Assembly: GCA_024638305.1 (NCBI GenBank)
Contig: JAHEKN010000016.1
Location: 1 to 38,188 of the forward strand
Length of the DNA: 38,188 nucleotides
Direction: 5' to 3'
Source of the DNA: Gemmatimonadota bacterium
GTDB lineage: Bacteria; Gemmatimonadota; Gemmatimonadetes; Longimicrobiales; Gaopeijiaceae
Both the position numbers and the translations under genes were made by a program. This document shows positions 24,040-33,350 of the stretch, in pieces. Each line of letters opens with the position of its first letter. Position 1 is the first letter of the stretch. Under the pieces are notes generated by a model, which was given only the letters and a program-made list of their open reading frames with translations, was not told the origin of the DNA and did no database searches.

Positions 24040-26283
24040 GTGACCGAGCAGGGGCAGCAGGGAGACGAGTCGGGGACCGTCCCGCCGACCGCGAGCGACA
24101 AACGGAACCGTCTGGCGTCCGTACGAGCTACACGCGACCAAATCGAGGCCCGTCTCCAGAGCTTGAGCGCGGGGATGGACCGCGTCGCGGCCCGGCTGGC
24201 GTTCCTGACCCGCTACGCGGCCTTCGTCGCGGGCACCGCCGTGCTGCTCACCTGTCTGGGCGTGCTGTCGCTCTTGTCGCCCGACCTCATCATGACGCCC
24301 ACCCTCGTCAACAACGGCGACCTGACGTCACACGTGTATCCCATCCACGAGTTCGTCACGCGCTTGTTGCCGTCGGGGACAATCACGGGGTGGACGCACG
24401 GTTGGTACGCGGGTATCCCGCTCTACACGTTCTACTTCCCGCTGCCGCCCCTGCTGGTTGCGGCCCTGACCCCGCTGCTAGGCTTCGAGGTCGCGCTCAA
24501 GTGGATGCTGGCGCTCGGGCCCTTGCTACTGCCCCCTGCGACGTACGCCTTCATCCGGTCCATGGGGCTCTCTCGCTGGGCCGCGGTCAGCGGGGCCGCG
24601 ATGGGCGCGACGTTCCTGATCATGAACTCGTTCGCGATCTTCGGCGGCAACCTGCTGTCGAATTACATCGGCGAGTTCTCCTACTCGATCTCGTTCGCGC
24701 TCTCGCTTCTTTACCTGGCCGTGGTGTTGAACAGCGGACGGCGGCGAACGGACGGCACGTTGGCCGCCAGCGCGTTGTTGGCTCTGACGGCGTTGTCGCA
24801 CGTGCTCACCACGGGAATGGCGGTCGCGAGCAGCCTGCCTCTCCTGGCGCGGCCCCGGTTCCGACACGTGATCGTGCGATCGTGGTTCCTCGGCTTCCTG
24901 TTCGCCGGATTCTGGGCGTTTCCGTTCCTGGCTCGCCTGAATCTGAGCGCCGGGCCTCCGTGGCTGCACGACCCGCAGTGGTCGGAAGTCTTCCCCACCG
25001 AGCTGAGCGTGTTCCTGCCGCTCGCCGCCATCGGTGCGGCCTGGGTCTGGTGGCGGGCCCGCCATCTGGCGTACCCACTGCTCCTGTTTCCCGTGTTGGC
25101 CGTCCTATTCCAGCTCTTCCCGCAGGAGGCCATCCACAGGACCCGCTGGCTCCCGTACGGCTTCTTCGCCGTCCACGTGATGGCGGGTCTGGCCATCGGC
25201 GCCGGGCTCGAGCGGTTCGCCAGGCGCCGGTCGCTCTTGGCGTTGTTGGGGGCTGCGGCAGGCATCCTCTACGTGGTAGGCATCAACAACATCCGGGATG
25301 TCGAGTACGTCAAGAACTACGTACGCGAGTCGCAGGAAGGGTACGAAGGGGCTGAGCTGGCCGGGGAGTATCGGGAGCTGGTGGATCGCATCTCCGAGCT
25401 GCCGCCTGGCCGGGTGTTTTGGGAGGAGACGGAACGCCAGAAGGACTATGGCTCGCCGCTCGCCCTCCAAATGCTGCCCTATTGGTCCCCCGAGCACACG
25501 GTTCTGAACGGCCTCTGGTCCGAGTCGGCCCTGCACTACCCCTACTACCTGCGGCTCAGCCGCGAGGTGGGCGACTCGACCGCCACGCAGGTCACCGTCC
25601 ACATTCGAGTCCCCGGTCCCTTCGACTTCGACCGGGGGATCGAGCACGCCAAGCTGCTCGGAGCCGACTATTTCGTCGGATACAGCGAACGCACGCGCTC
25701 GCTCTCCCGCGCCCGCCCGGACATGAGGCCGGTTGCGGAATCCGAACAGTGGACCGTGTTCGAGGTCGATGGCCGACCGTTGGTCCAGCCGCTCTCGTAC
25801 AGGCCGGTGGTATACGAAGGGCCGGGGTTCCAGGACGTCGCCACCCTCTGGTTCGACAGCCTTTACGCGCAGCCGACACTGGTGGCGGCGGGTGGTCCGG
25901 TGGAATGGCGGCGTGTGGCCGCCGATCTCTCAGACATCGGCTCGCCCACGCCGGTCACCGGCGGGGGGGCCGTATCGGACGTCGAGATCGGCCCGGAGTC
26001 GATTTCCTTCCGCACCACCGCGATCGGGGTCCCCCACATCGTGCGGGTCTCCTACTTCCCGAACTGGCTCGCCGTCGGAGCGGTCGGTCCCTTCCGGGTG
26101 TCGCCGGCGTTCATGCTGGTGATCCCCCGCGAAGAGGAGGTCCGGCTCGAGTACGTCGACACCTGGGTGGAGTGGGCCGGCCGTGGCTTGACACTGCTCG
26201 GGCTGGTCGGAGCGCTCTTCACCACGGCGGGCACCGGCAGGTCCACGCGCACCCGGGAGTACCGGCCCCGCTACTACGGCTGA
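24040..26283 (+). CDS. Large GT-C-like polytopic membrane protein (PTPS-related family)
   Basis: This 747-residue protein starts at GTG 24040 with GGAAG upstream, 19 bp after the GT2 gene. A polar N-terminus with a short coiled-coil-like stretch (about 26-52) leads to about ten membrane helices (roughly 60-450). The first loop contains NNGDLTSHVYPIHEF and the second HGWYAGIPLYTFYFPLPPLL. These are hallmarks of the 6-pyruvoyl-tetrahydropterin-synthase-related membrane family, which has a GT-C glycosyltransferase-like fold with an Asp/His first loop. A large extracytoplasmic domain follows (about 455-715) and a final helix near 715-735. Pairing with a polyprenyl-phosphate sugar transferase suggests transfer of a sugar to an exported acceptor. 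The acceptor is unknown. Confidence 0.75.
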   Translation: MTEQGQQGDESGTVPPTASDKRNRLASVRATRDQIEARLQSLSAGMDRVAARLAFLTRYAAFVAGTAVLLTCLGVLSLLSPDLIMTPTLVNNGDLTSHVYPIHEFVTRLLPSGTITGWTHGWYAGIPLYTFYFPLPPLLVAALTPLLGFEVALKWMLALGPLLLPPATYAFIRSMGLSRWAAVSGAAMGATFLIMNSFAIFGGNLLSNYIGEFSYSISFALSLLYLAVVLNSGRRRTDGTLAASALLALTALSHVLTTGMAVASSLPLLARPRFRHVIVRSWFLGFLFAGFWAFPFLARLNLSAGPPWLHDPQWSEVFPTELSVFLPLAAIGAAWVWWRARHLAYPLLLFPVLAVLFQLFPQEAIHRTRWLPYGFFAVHVMAGLAIGAGLERFARRRSLLALLGAAAGILYVVGINNIRDVEYVKNYVRESQEGYEGAELAGEYRELVDRISELPPGRVFWEETERQKDYGSPLALQMLPYWSPEHTVLNGLWSESALHYPYYLRLSREVGDSTATQVTVHIRVPGPFDFDRGIEHAKLLGADYFVGYSERTRSLSRARPDMRPVAESEQWTVFEVDGRPLVQPLSYRPVVYEGPGFQDVATLWFDSLYAQPTLVAAGGPVEWRRVAADLSDIGSPTPVTGGGAVSDVEIGPESISFRTTAIGVPHIVRVSYFPNWLAVGAVGPFRVSPAFMLVIPREEEVRLEYVDTWVEWAGRGLTLLGLVGALFTTAGTGRSTRTREYRPRYYG

Positions 26284-26434
26284 GTCCGCGCCTCCCGCCT
26301 CGAGCGCGGCCTACGCTCGTCCAGCCCCGTCCCCCACCCTATTCTTCCGCGGAAACCGGCCCGGCCGGTTCCCGGCCGCTCGACGGGCGTGCCCGGCACC
26401 GCCGGCCCTGACGACCCCGACGGGAGGGGAGCGG

Positions 26435-28099
26435 ATGTACGGGCTGCAGGCGTTGATGAGCACGGTTCGCGGATGGGCGCGGCGCGCTCCGAGCATCCTC
26501 ATGGGCGCCGCGGCGGCGGCGGTCCTGGCCTGTCTGGCCCTCGGATCGATCGCGCCCGGCGCGGTGGCCCAGGGCGCGGTGCCCGGCCCCGATCGGGACG
26601 AGGGTGACGGTCCGTTCGACCGCCTGATCATCCGGGGCGCCATCGTGGTCGACGGCACCGGCGCTCCACCGCGCGGACCGGTGGACATCGTGATCGAAGG
26701 GAACCGCATCACGAGCATCGTGGGCGTGGGCGTGCCGGGGGTCCCAATCGACCCGGCGGGCCGGCCGGGCGGAGCGACCCGCGAGATCCAGGCCGAAGGG
26801 CAGTACGTCTTGCCCGGGTTCGTCGATCTCCACCTACACACCGGCGGCTCACCAAAGAACCCGGAGGCCGAGTACGCCTACAAGCTCTGGATGGCCCATG
26901 GGATCACCGCCGGCCGCGGCGTGGAGTTCGGGCCGGTGGACTTCTCCTTGAGCGAGCAGGCGCGGAGCGCTCGGAACGAGATCACGGCACCGCGCATGTT
27001 CGTCTATCAGCGGCCGGGCCAGGGGTGGGACGGCGGCAGCATCGATACTCCGGAACGGGCGCGCGAATGGGTCCGCTGGGCGGCGGCCCGGGGCATTGAC
27101 GGCATCAAGCTGGTGGCCTACCGGCCGGAGATCATGGAGGCACTGATCTCCGAGGCCAAGGTGCACGGCATGGGCACCACGGCGCACCTGGCTCAGACCG
27201 GCGTGGCGCAGATGAACGCGCTCGACGCCGCCCGTCTGGGCCTCGGGACGGTCACGCACTTCTATGGGCTCTTCGAGGCCATCTACGACGACCACGACGT
27301 GCAGCCCTGGCCTACCGACATGAACTACGCCAACGAGCAGCACCGGTTCGGGCAGGTGGCGCGCCAGTGGAATCTGATCCACCCACCGGGGAGTGACGAA
27401 TGGAATGCACTGCTGGAGGAACTCCGGGATCTGGGGACCGTTTTGGACCCCACGATGACGGCCTACCTGGCCAGCCGTGACGTCATGCGCGCCCGGACCG
27501 CCGACTGGCACGAGCGCTACACCCTGCCCTCCATGTGGGACTTCTACGAGCCCAGCCGCGAGAACCACGGCTCCTACTACTACGACTGGACGTCGGCTGA
27601 CGAGATCGCCTGGAAGGACTTCTACCGGGTGTGGATGACCATGCTCGACGACTACAAGGACATGGGCGGGCGTGTCACCGTCAGCTCGGACGCCGGCTTC
27701 ATCTACAACCTGTACGGATTCTCCACCATCGAGGAGATGGAGCTCCTCCAAGAGGCCGGCTTCCACCCACTCGAGGTGCTCCGGGGCGCCACCCTGCACG
27801 GCGCCCAGACGCTCTTCGAGCCCAAAGGTCGGGAAATCGAGTTCGGGGTGGTGCGGGAAGGCCTGCTGGCCGATCTGGTGATCGTCGAGGAGAATCCGAT
27901 CGACAACCTCAAGGTGCTGTACGGCACCGGGCACGTCCGGCTGAGCGACGAGACCGGCCGCACCGATCGGGTGGGCGGGATCCGCTACACGATCAAGGAC
28001 GGGATCGTGTACGACGCCCGCGAGCTGCTGGAGGACGTGGCTCGCATGGTGGAGCAGCAGAAGCGGCAGCGGGCCGCAACCTCGTCTCCAGGAGGCTAG
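26435..28099 (+). CDS. Secreted metal-dependent amidohydrolase
   Basis: This 554-residue protein starts at ATG 26435 behind GGGAGGGGAGCGG. The signal peptide runs to about residue 46 (AVAQ). The catalytic barrel shows the first metal motif His133-Leu-His135 (VDLHLH), a GIDGIKLVAYRPE segment with a Lys that may be the carboxylated bridge, and later His ligands in GTTAHLAQ and GTVTHFYG. The Asp motif is SSDAGF. The small beta-sandwich is formed by the N-terminal LIIRGAIVVDGTG and C-terminal EGLLADLVIVEENPI pieces. Many related enzymes in this group are exported imidazolonepropionase- or prolidase-like hydrolases; the substrate cannot be read from sequence. Confidence 0.9.
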   Translation: MYGLQALMSTVRGWARRAPSILMGAAAAAVLACLALGSIAPGAVAQGAVPGPDRDEGDGPFDRLIIRGAIVVDGTGAPPRGPVDIVIEGNRITSIVGVGVPGVPIDPAGRPGGATREIQAEGQYVLPGFVDLHLHTGGSPKNPEAEYAYKLWMAHGITAGRGVEFGPVDFSLSEQARSARNEITAPRMFVYQRPGQGWDGGSIDTPERAREWVRWAAARGIDGIKLVAYRPEIMEALISEAKVHGMGTTAHLAQTGVAQMNALDAARLGLGTVTHFYGLFEAIYDDHDVQPWPTDMNYANEQHRFGQVARQWNLIHPPGSDEWNALLEELRDLGTVLDPTMTAYLASRDVMRARTADWHERYTLPSMWDFYEPSRENHGSYYYDWTSADEIAWKDFYRVWMTMLDDYKDMGGRVTVSSDAGFIYNLYGFSTIEEMELLQEAGFHPLEVLRGATLHGAQTLFEPKGREIEFGVVREGLLADLVIVEENPIDNLKVLYGTGHVRLSDETGRTDRVGGIRYTIKDGIVYDARELLEDVARMVEQQKRQRAATSSPGG

Positions 28100-28105
28100 G
28101 CCGCG

Positions 28106-29980
28106 TTAGCTCCCCGATCCGACGGGGCGCCGGCTGGGAGCCGGTCCGGCGACGGCCGCTCCGGGAGGCGGCGGCCCGCGCCGGGTACTGCCCACGCTGG
28201 CCATGATCTCCTGGAAGCGAGCGTCCGTGCGGAGCGGGTCCCACACCGGGTCGGTCCGGAGCGTCACCAGCGCGCGCTCGCGCTTGGCCAGGCCAGCGCG
28301 CAGCGCGTTGATGGCGTCCTCGTGATCGCCGAGCGCCACGCACGCGGCGGCGTACTCCACCTCCGAGGAATACTCGCCCCGCTCCCGGCGCGCTCGGTGG
28401 TCATCGCGCAGCCACTGCCAGTACGCGTCGTGCCCGCCCTCGGAGATGGCTGCGTCCAGGCTCGCGACCGAGGACGCGGCGGCAGCACGGTCGGCGGTGG
28501 CGCGGATGCGCCGTTTGCGCGTGTCGACCACCATGTCGAAGTCGCCGGCGAGCGCATAGGCGCGCTCGAGGCCGTCCCAGGCGGTCGTGAGCTCGGGCTC
28601 GGCCCGAACCACGCCCTCGAGCATCTCGGCCGCGCGCCGATGCTGACCCTCGGCCAGGAGCCCCTGAGCCGCGCCCAGCGTCCAGTTGGACGAGGCCGGC
28701 CCATCGCGGCCGCTCCGCACCACCATCACTTGGCGGGCCTTCCGTCCGAAGTCCGTGAATCGCCTCAGGTAGTCCATCTCGAGGGAGTCGAGCGGCTGGG
28801 AGCCGCCGACGCTCACCTGGATCCGCTGGCCGAGCTCGTTCATGCGTTCCTCGACGGCAAGCAGGACAGCGCGCGCCTCCTCGCTGCTCTCGTCCAGTGC
28901 GAGGGCCCGTCGCGCGTCGCGGTGGGCCTCCGCCAGCATCTCCGGACCCGCTGAATCGCCCTGCATCCCGATCAGGAACCGGGTCCCGGCGAGCCCCGCC
29001 ATGGCCGGAGCGAAGGTGGAGTCGAGTAGCAGGGCGTCGCTGAAGTGCCCGGCCGCGGCCCGGAGCGCCTCGGGCGTCCCGACCTCCTGCTGGTAGTGCG
29101 CCTGCATGTAGGCATCCATGGCGGCCGGATTCACGGGCGCCACGGCCAGCCGGTCGACCGGCTGAGAACTCGAGATTCTACCTTCGATGGCCCGGACCAC
29201 CTCCGCCGCCACTTCCGCCTGGAGCGCGAGGATGTCCTTCATCTCACGCTCGTAGCTGTTCGACCAAATGTGCCCGTCGGTGGGAGCGTGGATGAGCTGC
29301 ACCGTGATGCGGACCTTCCCGTCCGCGCGTGTGACCGAGCCCTCCACGATCCCTTGTACGCCGAGCTCGGCGCCGATCTGGGGGGCGAGCTTGTCAGTCC
29401 CGGCGTACTGGGCCATGGACGTGCGCGACACAACGCGCAGAGAGCTGATCCGGCTGAGCTGCGAGACCAGCTCCTCGTGCATGCTGGCGGCGAAGTAGTC
29501 CTCCGTTCCGGCGGGCGAATAGTCCGCCAACGGGAGAACGGCGATGGCCGTGATGGGCGCGTCGACGTCGGCCGCGGTCAGAAGCGCGCCGCCGGCACGC
29601 TCGGCCGCGTCTGCCGCGGGCTGCCGCACGAACCAGAGGCCCGCCGCCCCCATGACCACCAGCGTGGCGATCGCCAGGACCACCTGAGGTAGCACGCTCG
29701 GCTCCGAACGTACGAGCCCGGCCTCCGCGTCCAGCACGTCGGTGCGCTCGAGCCCCTTGGGGGTGAGCGCGTAGATCCACGCCACGGCCATGACGAGCGG
29801 GAACCCGAGCACCGCCAGGACGACCAGGAGCTGTAGCACCCAGACGGGCGCCTCGAAGGCGGGCAGCACGATCTCCCCTGCCTGGAGCACCACGAACGCC
29901 GCCACGGCGTACCCGGCCAGCGCCCTGAGCACGTGCCGGCGCTTGAGCTCTGCAACGAACCCTGCCAGTCTCGATCCCAA
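28106..29980 (-). CDS. Membrane protein with TolB-like domain and TPR-like repeats
   Basis: This 624-residue protein is called from TTG 29980, which has GAGG at 6 nt and begins where homology-like sequence begins (GSRLAGFVAELKRRHVLRALAGYAV); the frame stays open upstream but is non-protein-like. Two membrane helices (about 17-39 and 43-69) are followed by YALTPKGLERTD, and a third helix lies near 100-118. A TolB/FlgO-like domain (about 145-270) reads AVLPLADYSPAGTEDYFAASMHEELVSQL, with GIVEGSV and IHAPTDGHIWS. The remainder is helical, Ala/Leu-rich and TPR-like. Such proteins are common in Gemmatimonadota and Acidobacteriota; their role is unknown. It converges on the amidohydrolase with 6 bp between stops. 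Confidence 0.75.
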   Translation of the reverse strand: MGSRLAGFVAELKRRHVLRALAGYAVAAFVVLQAGEIVLPAFEAPVWVLQLLVVLAVLGFPLVMAVAWIYALTPKGLERTDVLDAEAGLVRSEPSVLPQVVLAIATLVVMGAAGLWFVRQPAADAAERAGGALLTAADVDAPITAIAVLPLADYSPAGTEDYFAASMHEELVSQLSRISSLRVVSRTSMAQYAGTDKLAPQIGAELGVQGIVEGSVTRADGKVRITVQLIHAPTDGHIWSNSYEREMKDILALQAEVAAEVVRAIEGRISSSQPVDRLAVAPVNPAAMDAYMQAHYQQEVGTPEALRAAAGHFSDALLLDSTFAPAMAGLAGTRFLIGMQGDSAGPEMLAEAHRDARRALALDESSEEARAVLLAVEERMNELGQRIQVSVGGSQPLDSLEMDYLRRFTDFGRKARQVMVVRSGRDGPASSNWTLGAAQGLLAEGQHRRAAEMLEGVVRAEPELTTAWDGLERAYALAGDFDMVVDTRKRRIRATADRAAAASSVASLDAAISEGGHDAYWQWLRDDHRARRERGEYSSEVEYAAACVALGDHEDAINALRAGLAKRERALVTLRTDPVWDPLRTDARFQEIMASVGSTRRGPPPPGAAVAGPAPSRRPVGSGS

Positions 29981-30339
29981 CGTTGTCCTCGGCGACGAAA
30001 GATTGCGCGTGCAAAGTGGGCTCGGACGCGCGCGACGATGTTCGTAATAGAGCCCGCGACGCGAAGGGTTCCACCGGTGAGGCGCTCGAGCGACGTCCGG
30101 CGTGCCCCCTCCTGAAGGCAGAGCCGGCACCCGTCCTCGGCCGCCACTCGCCGGATCGGTTCGAGACCATGGGCTGTCCTTGGTGGTCGGACGCGCGTCC
30201 GTTCCGTAAGGCAACGCCCGTCACGCACATCCCGTCCTTTGCCGACAGACGCCCGGGGCGGATTCCATCAGGTTGAGATGTGTCCTGGCGCGACCGTACG
30301 CGCCGGCCGCGTCGAAAGGGCACGAAGGAGATGAGACCG
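29981..30339. other. Divergent intergenic region, TolB-like gene / small exported protein
   Basis: A 359-bp stretch between divergent genes. It should contain promoters for both. I could not assign a clear -35/-10 pair, riboswitch or strong palindrome. The frames running through it lack protein-like composition. Confidence 0.4.
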
Positions 30340-30993
30340 ATGTGGGCCACCAGATTGCTCTTCGCCTTACTGATCGCAGCGACGCCCAACGCCCTCGTGG
30401 CGCAGTCGATCGCGGTTTCGCCGCATGTCGGCACGCTGGGTCTGGGCATCGACGCGGGAGTGGCGCTATCCCAGGCCGTGAGCGTCCGCGCCGGCCTGAA
30501 CTTCCAACCGTACGCGCCCGAACCCGACCTGTCGGACGTCGTGTTCACGCTCAACCTGCCGTCCCCGAGCCTCAGCGCCATTCTGGACGTGCATCCCGGC
30601 GGAAGGTCGTTTCGATTCTCTTTCGGCTTCATCTACTTCGGATCGGACTTGGACCTGGATGCGATTCTCGACGAGCCGGTCGACGTGGGAGACGCGACGT
30701 ACGCTCCGAGCGAGCTCGGAACGCTGACCGGGACGCTGGTCACGAACGCCTTGGCCCCCTACGTGGGCCTCGGCATCGGTAACATCGACGCAGGCGGCAC
30801 TGGGTTCTTCCTCGACCTCGGCGCCGCCTTCCACGGGACGCCGGATGTGCAGCTCACGGCCAGTGGCCCGGTGGCCTCGGATCCCGAGTTCCGAGCGGAA
30901 CTGGACAAGGAGACGGCCGCGATCAGGGACGACGTCTCGAGCTTCAAGGCATACCCCGTCGTTTCGGTCGGGGTGAGAATCGCCGTGCGCTGA
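30340..30993 (+). CDS. Exported outer-membrane beta-barrel-like protein, unknown function
   Basis: This 217-residue protein is called from ATG 30340, which has AAGGAG 9 nt upstream; ATG 30331 directly abuts the same site and is less likely. The signal peptide ends ALVAQ (about residue 21). The rest alternates hydrophobic and polar residues with Gly/Asn turns and repeated strand-like units (VGTLGLGIDAGVALSQAVSV, RFSFGFIYFGSDL, APYVGLGIGN, FFLDLGAAFHG), and it ends in a strand with a terminal Arg rather than Phe. This suits a small outer-membrane barrel. No specific family is recognised. Confidence 0.7.
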   Translation: MWATRLLFALLIAATPNALVAQSIAVSPHVGTLGLGIDAGVALSQAVSVRAGLNFQPYAPEPDLSDVVFTLNLPSPSLSAILDVHPGGRSFRFSFGFIYFGSDLDLDAILDEPVDVGDATYAPSELGTLTGTLVTNALAPYVGLGIGNIDAGGTGFFLDLGAAFHGTPDVQLTASGPVASDPEFRAELDKETAAIRDDVSSFKAYPVVSVGVRIAVR

Positions 30994-31068
30994 AGCAACG
31001 GATCGACTCGCGACAGACCTTGGGCCGGCGGGCAAAGGGCCTGGCCGAGCGCGTCCGGGACCGAGTCG

Positions 31069-32025
31069 TCAGTACCAGATCCCGAGCACGTGGCGGCGGG
31101 GCGCCCTCACCGTTCGCCCGTACGGAAGCGACTCCCGCAGGAGTTCCGGCTCCGCGAGGAGCGGATGGACGAGCTCCCCCTCGAGGGACCGGAGTCGGCG
31201 CACCCGCTCGTCCGTCGGAGGGTGGGTCCTGAGAATCGACGGGTGGGGCACCCCCCGCCCCGGCGCGAGGATCTGCTCCAGCACCCTCCCCTGATAGCGT
31301 TCCATCTTCTGGAGGGAGCGGGCCAGGCCTTCCGGGTCCCCGGTCAGGTGAGCCGCCTGGACGTCGGCGTCGTACTCGCGGGTCCGCGAGAGGGCGAGCT
31401 GTAGGAGCGCCGTGGCGCCAGGGGCCACGAGCAGCAGAAGCACGAGAAGCCAGGGAACGGGGGTCACGCCAGCCAGCAGGAGCGGAAAGTTCAGGAGGAG
31501 CAGGAAGCGGCCGAGGGTCGAGAAGAGTCCCGTGATTCGGCTGGCTACGTCGGCAACCATCATCACGCGCAGGTCACCGGACGCCACGTGGCTCACCTCG
31601 TGGGCCAGCACGCCCACCAGCTCCCGGAGCGTCAGGCCGCGGAGGACCCCGTCGCTCAGCCCGATGGCCGCGTCGGACTCCGCTCCCACCGCGAAGGCGT
31701 TCATCACTCCGCTCGGCACGTAGTAGAGTCGGGGTACGCTCGGCAGGCGCGCCCGTCTCGCCAGTTCCTCCGTGATTGCGTAGAGGTCGGGCGCCTCGCG
31801 TGGGTGGAGCAGCCGGGCTCGGTACATCGACATGATCATCCCGGGGGAGATACGGCCTCCGAACACCAGGCTGCCGATGCCGATGCCCGCACCCCAGGCG
31901 AGCCCGACAACCCCTGCGGCCGCCCATCCGAGCAGGGCGGTCAGGGCCAACATGGCCGTGATCAGCAGCACCGAGTGCAGTCGATTGGCGGTGCGGTGAT
32001 GATGCACCAGCTCGGGCACGGTCAT
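31069..32025 (-). CDS. htpX: HtpX-type M48 zinc metalloprotease
   Basis: This 318-residue protein has two N-terminal membrane helices (about 17-55), then the zinc motif HEVSH (142-146) in VGVLAHEVSHVASGD. Two further helices (about 165-210) follow, and the third ligand is Glu217 in SRTREYDAD. This matches HtpX, an inner-membrane protease for misfolded membrane proteins. The C-terminal THPPTDERVRRLR motif is also typical. Its start overlaps the upstream GHMP kinase stop as ATGA, so the two are co-translated. Confidence 0.9.
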   Translation of the reverse strand: MTVPELVHHHRTANRLHSVLLITAMLALTALLGWAAAGVVGLAWGAGIGIGSLVFGGRISPGMIMSMYRARLLHPREAPDLYAITEELARRARLPSVPRLYYVPSGVMNAFAVGAESDAAIGLSDGVLRGLTLRELVGVLAHEVSHVASGDLRVMMVADVASRITGLFSTLGRFLLLLNFPLLLAGVTPVPWLLVLLLLVAPGATALLQLALSRTREYDADVQAAHLTGDPEGLARSLQKMERYQGRVLEQILAPGRGVPHPSILRTHPPTDERVRRLRSLEGELVHPLLAEPELLRESLPYGRTVRAPRRHVLGIWY

Positions 32026-33131
32026 TGGGCGGTCGCCCTCCCCACCGGGCAGTAGAGCGCGCTCCCGACGTCGCTCCTCTCTAGCCGCTCGGTGGCGGCC
32101 CGCGCGGCGCCCTCGTCGGCAAAGAGCGCGATCACCGAGCCCTCACCCCCGGCGCCGGAGAACTTGGCGGCGAGGGCGCCGTCGCCGCGGAGGTCGGCGC
32201 AGGCGCCGAGCATCATGGGTGCTCGAAGCTCCGGCAGCACCGAATGCAGATGGACCTCGTACGCTTCCTGGGCCTCGTTCATGGCGCTCGCCAGAGCCGC
32301 CGCGCTCCCCGTTTCCATGGCCGTGGCGCCGGCCTCCGCGGCGGACGCGAACACGGCCAGGGCGGCACGCACCGCTCCGGTGGCGCCTTTCTGGCGGCCG
32401 TCCTGCGCACGGTTGCCCGCGCCAGCTTCCTCGTCCTCGCTCCCTGCCCCGGAGCCCGCGCTGAAGAAGTGCCTGTTCAGCGCGGCCAGGATCCGGCGGG
32501 TGTCTCGCGCGGCGGGGAGCGCCAACGCCACCAGATGGAACAAGGCTCCTGGACGGACCGGCCGAACCGCCGGCTCCTCCCCGCCCCAGCGGATGAAGAC
32601 CGGCGCGCCCTCGGCGCACGCAATCTGGTCCAGGAGCCCGCAGTCCACGCCCAGCAGATCGTGCTCCACTTCGAAGGCCAAGCGCGCCAACGTGGGGCGG
32701 TCGAGCTCCTGCCCCGCCCGTCGGGACAGAGCGTCGACCACTGCGAGCGTGAACGCGGCGGACGACGAGAACCCGCGGCCCGGGGGCAGATCGCTGGACA
32801 CCCTCAGTTCGGTTGCGGGCACGCGCACCCCGCGGGAGGCGAGCGCGTGCAGGGCCGCCGGCACGAACCGCAGTGGGCCTCCGTCCGGGTCCACCGATCC
32901 GGCCGCGTTCCAGCGGCCCGTGACGCTCTCCCCGTCGAGCGCGGTCGAGAGCGTCACGCCCGAGCCGACCGCCCCCGCCGCCGCGTCCACCCGCACTCCG
33001 ATCGGGAGCGGTACCGCCAGGCTCGCTCCGCCGGCCCAGTCACAGTGCTCCCCCAGCAGGCAGGCCCGGCCCGGATATCGCGCCGAGACCGCTTCGGTCG
33101 CGTCGTATGGCGGTCCGGCGGCGTCGGGCAT
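32022..33131 (-). CDS. GHMP-superfamily kinase (galactokinase-like signature)
   Basis: This 369-residue protein is called from ATG 33131, which has GGAG at 8 nt; an upstream ATG 33152 has no ribosome site. GHMP motif 1 is PGRACLLGEHCDWAGG (about 20-35), like the GEHTDYNGG of galactokinases. Motif 2 is LPPGRGFSSSAAF (about 114-126), the nucleotide loop. Motif 3 is KFSGAGGEGSV (about 322-332). A Gly/Glu/Asp-rich low-complexity insert lies before mid-protein motif ALPAARDTRRILAALN. The substrate sugar or isoprenoid cannot be assigned. It lies upstream of and coupled to htpX without obvious pathway partners. Confidence 0.8.
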   Translation of the reverse strand: MPDAAGPPYDATEAVSARYPGRACLLGEHCDWAGGASLAVPLPIGVRVDAAAGAVGSGVTLSTALDGESVTGRWNAAGSVDPDGGPLRFVPAALHALASRGVRVPATELRVSSDLPPGRGFSSSAAFTLAVVDALSRRAGQELDRPTLARLAFEVEHDLLGVDCGLLDQIACAEGAPVFIRWGGEEPAVRPVRPGALFHLVALALPAARDTRRILAALNRHFFSAGSGAGSEDEEAGAGNRAQDGRQKGATGAVRAALAVFASAAEAGATAMETGSAAALASAMNEAQEAYEVHLHSVLPELRAPMMLGACADLRGDGALAAKFSGAGGEGSVIALFADEGAARAATERLERSDVGSALYCPVGRATAQ

Positions 33132-33288
33132 CGCGCGCGTTTCTCCGGTCATCGGTGGAAAGGAGCTCGACCGGCCCGGGCTCCACCGCACCGGGCACAC
33201 GGTCGGTCGGCTACCTCATACCACGAGACCCGACCAAGGATCACCGCACCCCGCCTCCCCCTGCCTTGATACCCGTGGCTTCCCTGCC

Positions 33289-33318
33289 TTGACACTACCC
33301 TCCGTCACCGTCTATCAC
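33289..33318 (+). promoter_or_regulatory. Sigma70-type promoter of the PadR-permease operon
   Basis: TTGACA (33289-33294) is a perfect -35. TATCAC (33313-33318) after 18 bp is the -10, in an unusually AT-rich patch. The predicted start is near 33325. Confidence 0.65.
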
Positions 33319-33324
33319 TATTAC

Positions 33325-33335
33325 TAGCATTGCTA
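33325..33335. promoter_or_regulatory. Palindrome TAGCA-T-TGCTA at the predicted start
   Basis: A perfect 5-1-5 palindrome covers the predicted +1 position, flanked by ATTAC and CTATT. It is a likely operator for autorepression by the PadR protein. It differs from the best-known PadR operator pattern. Confidence 0.4.
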
Positions 33336-33350
33336 CTATTAGGAGGCGTC

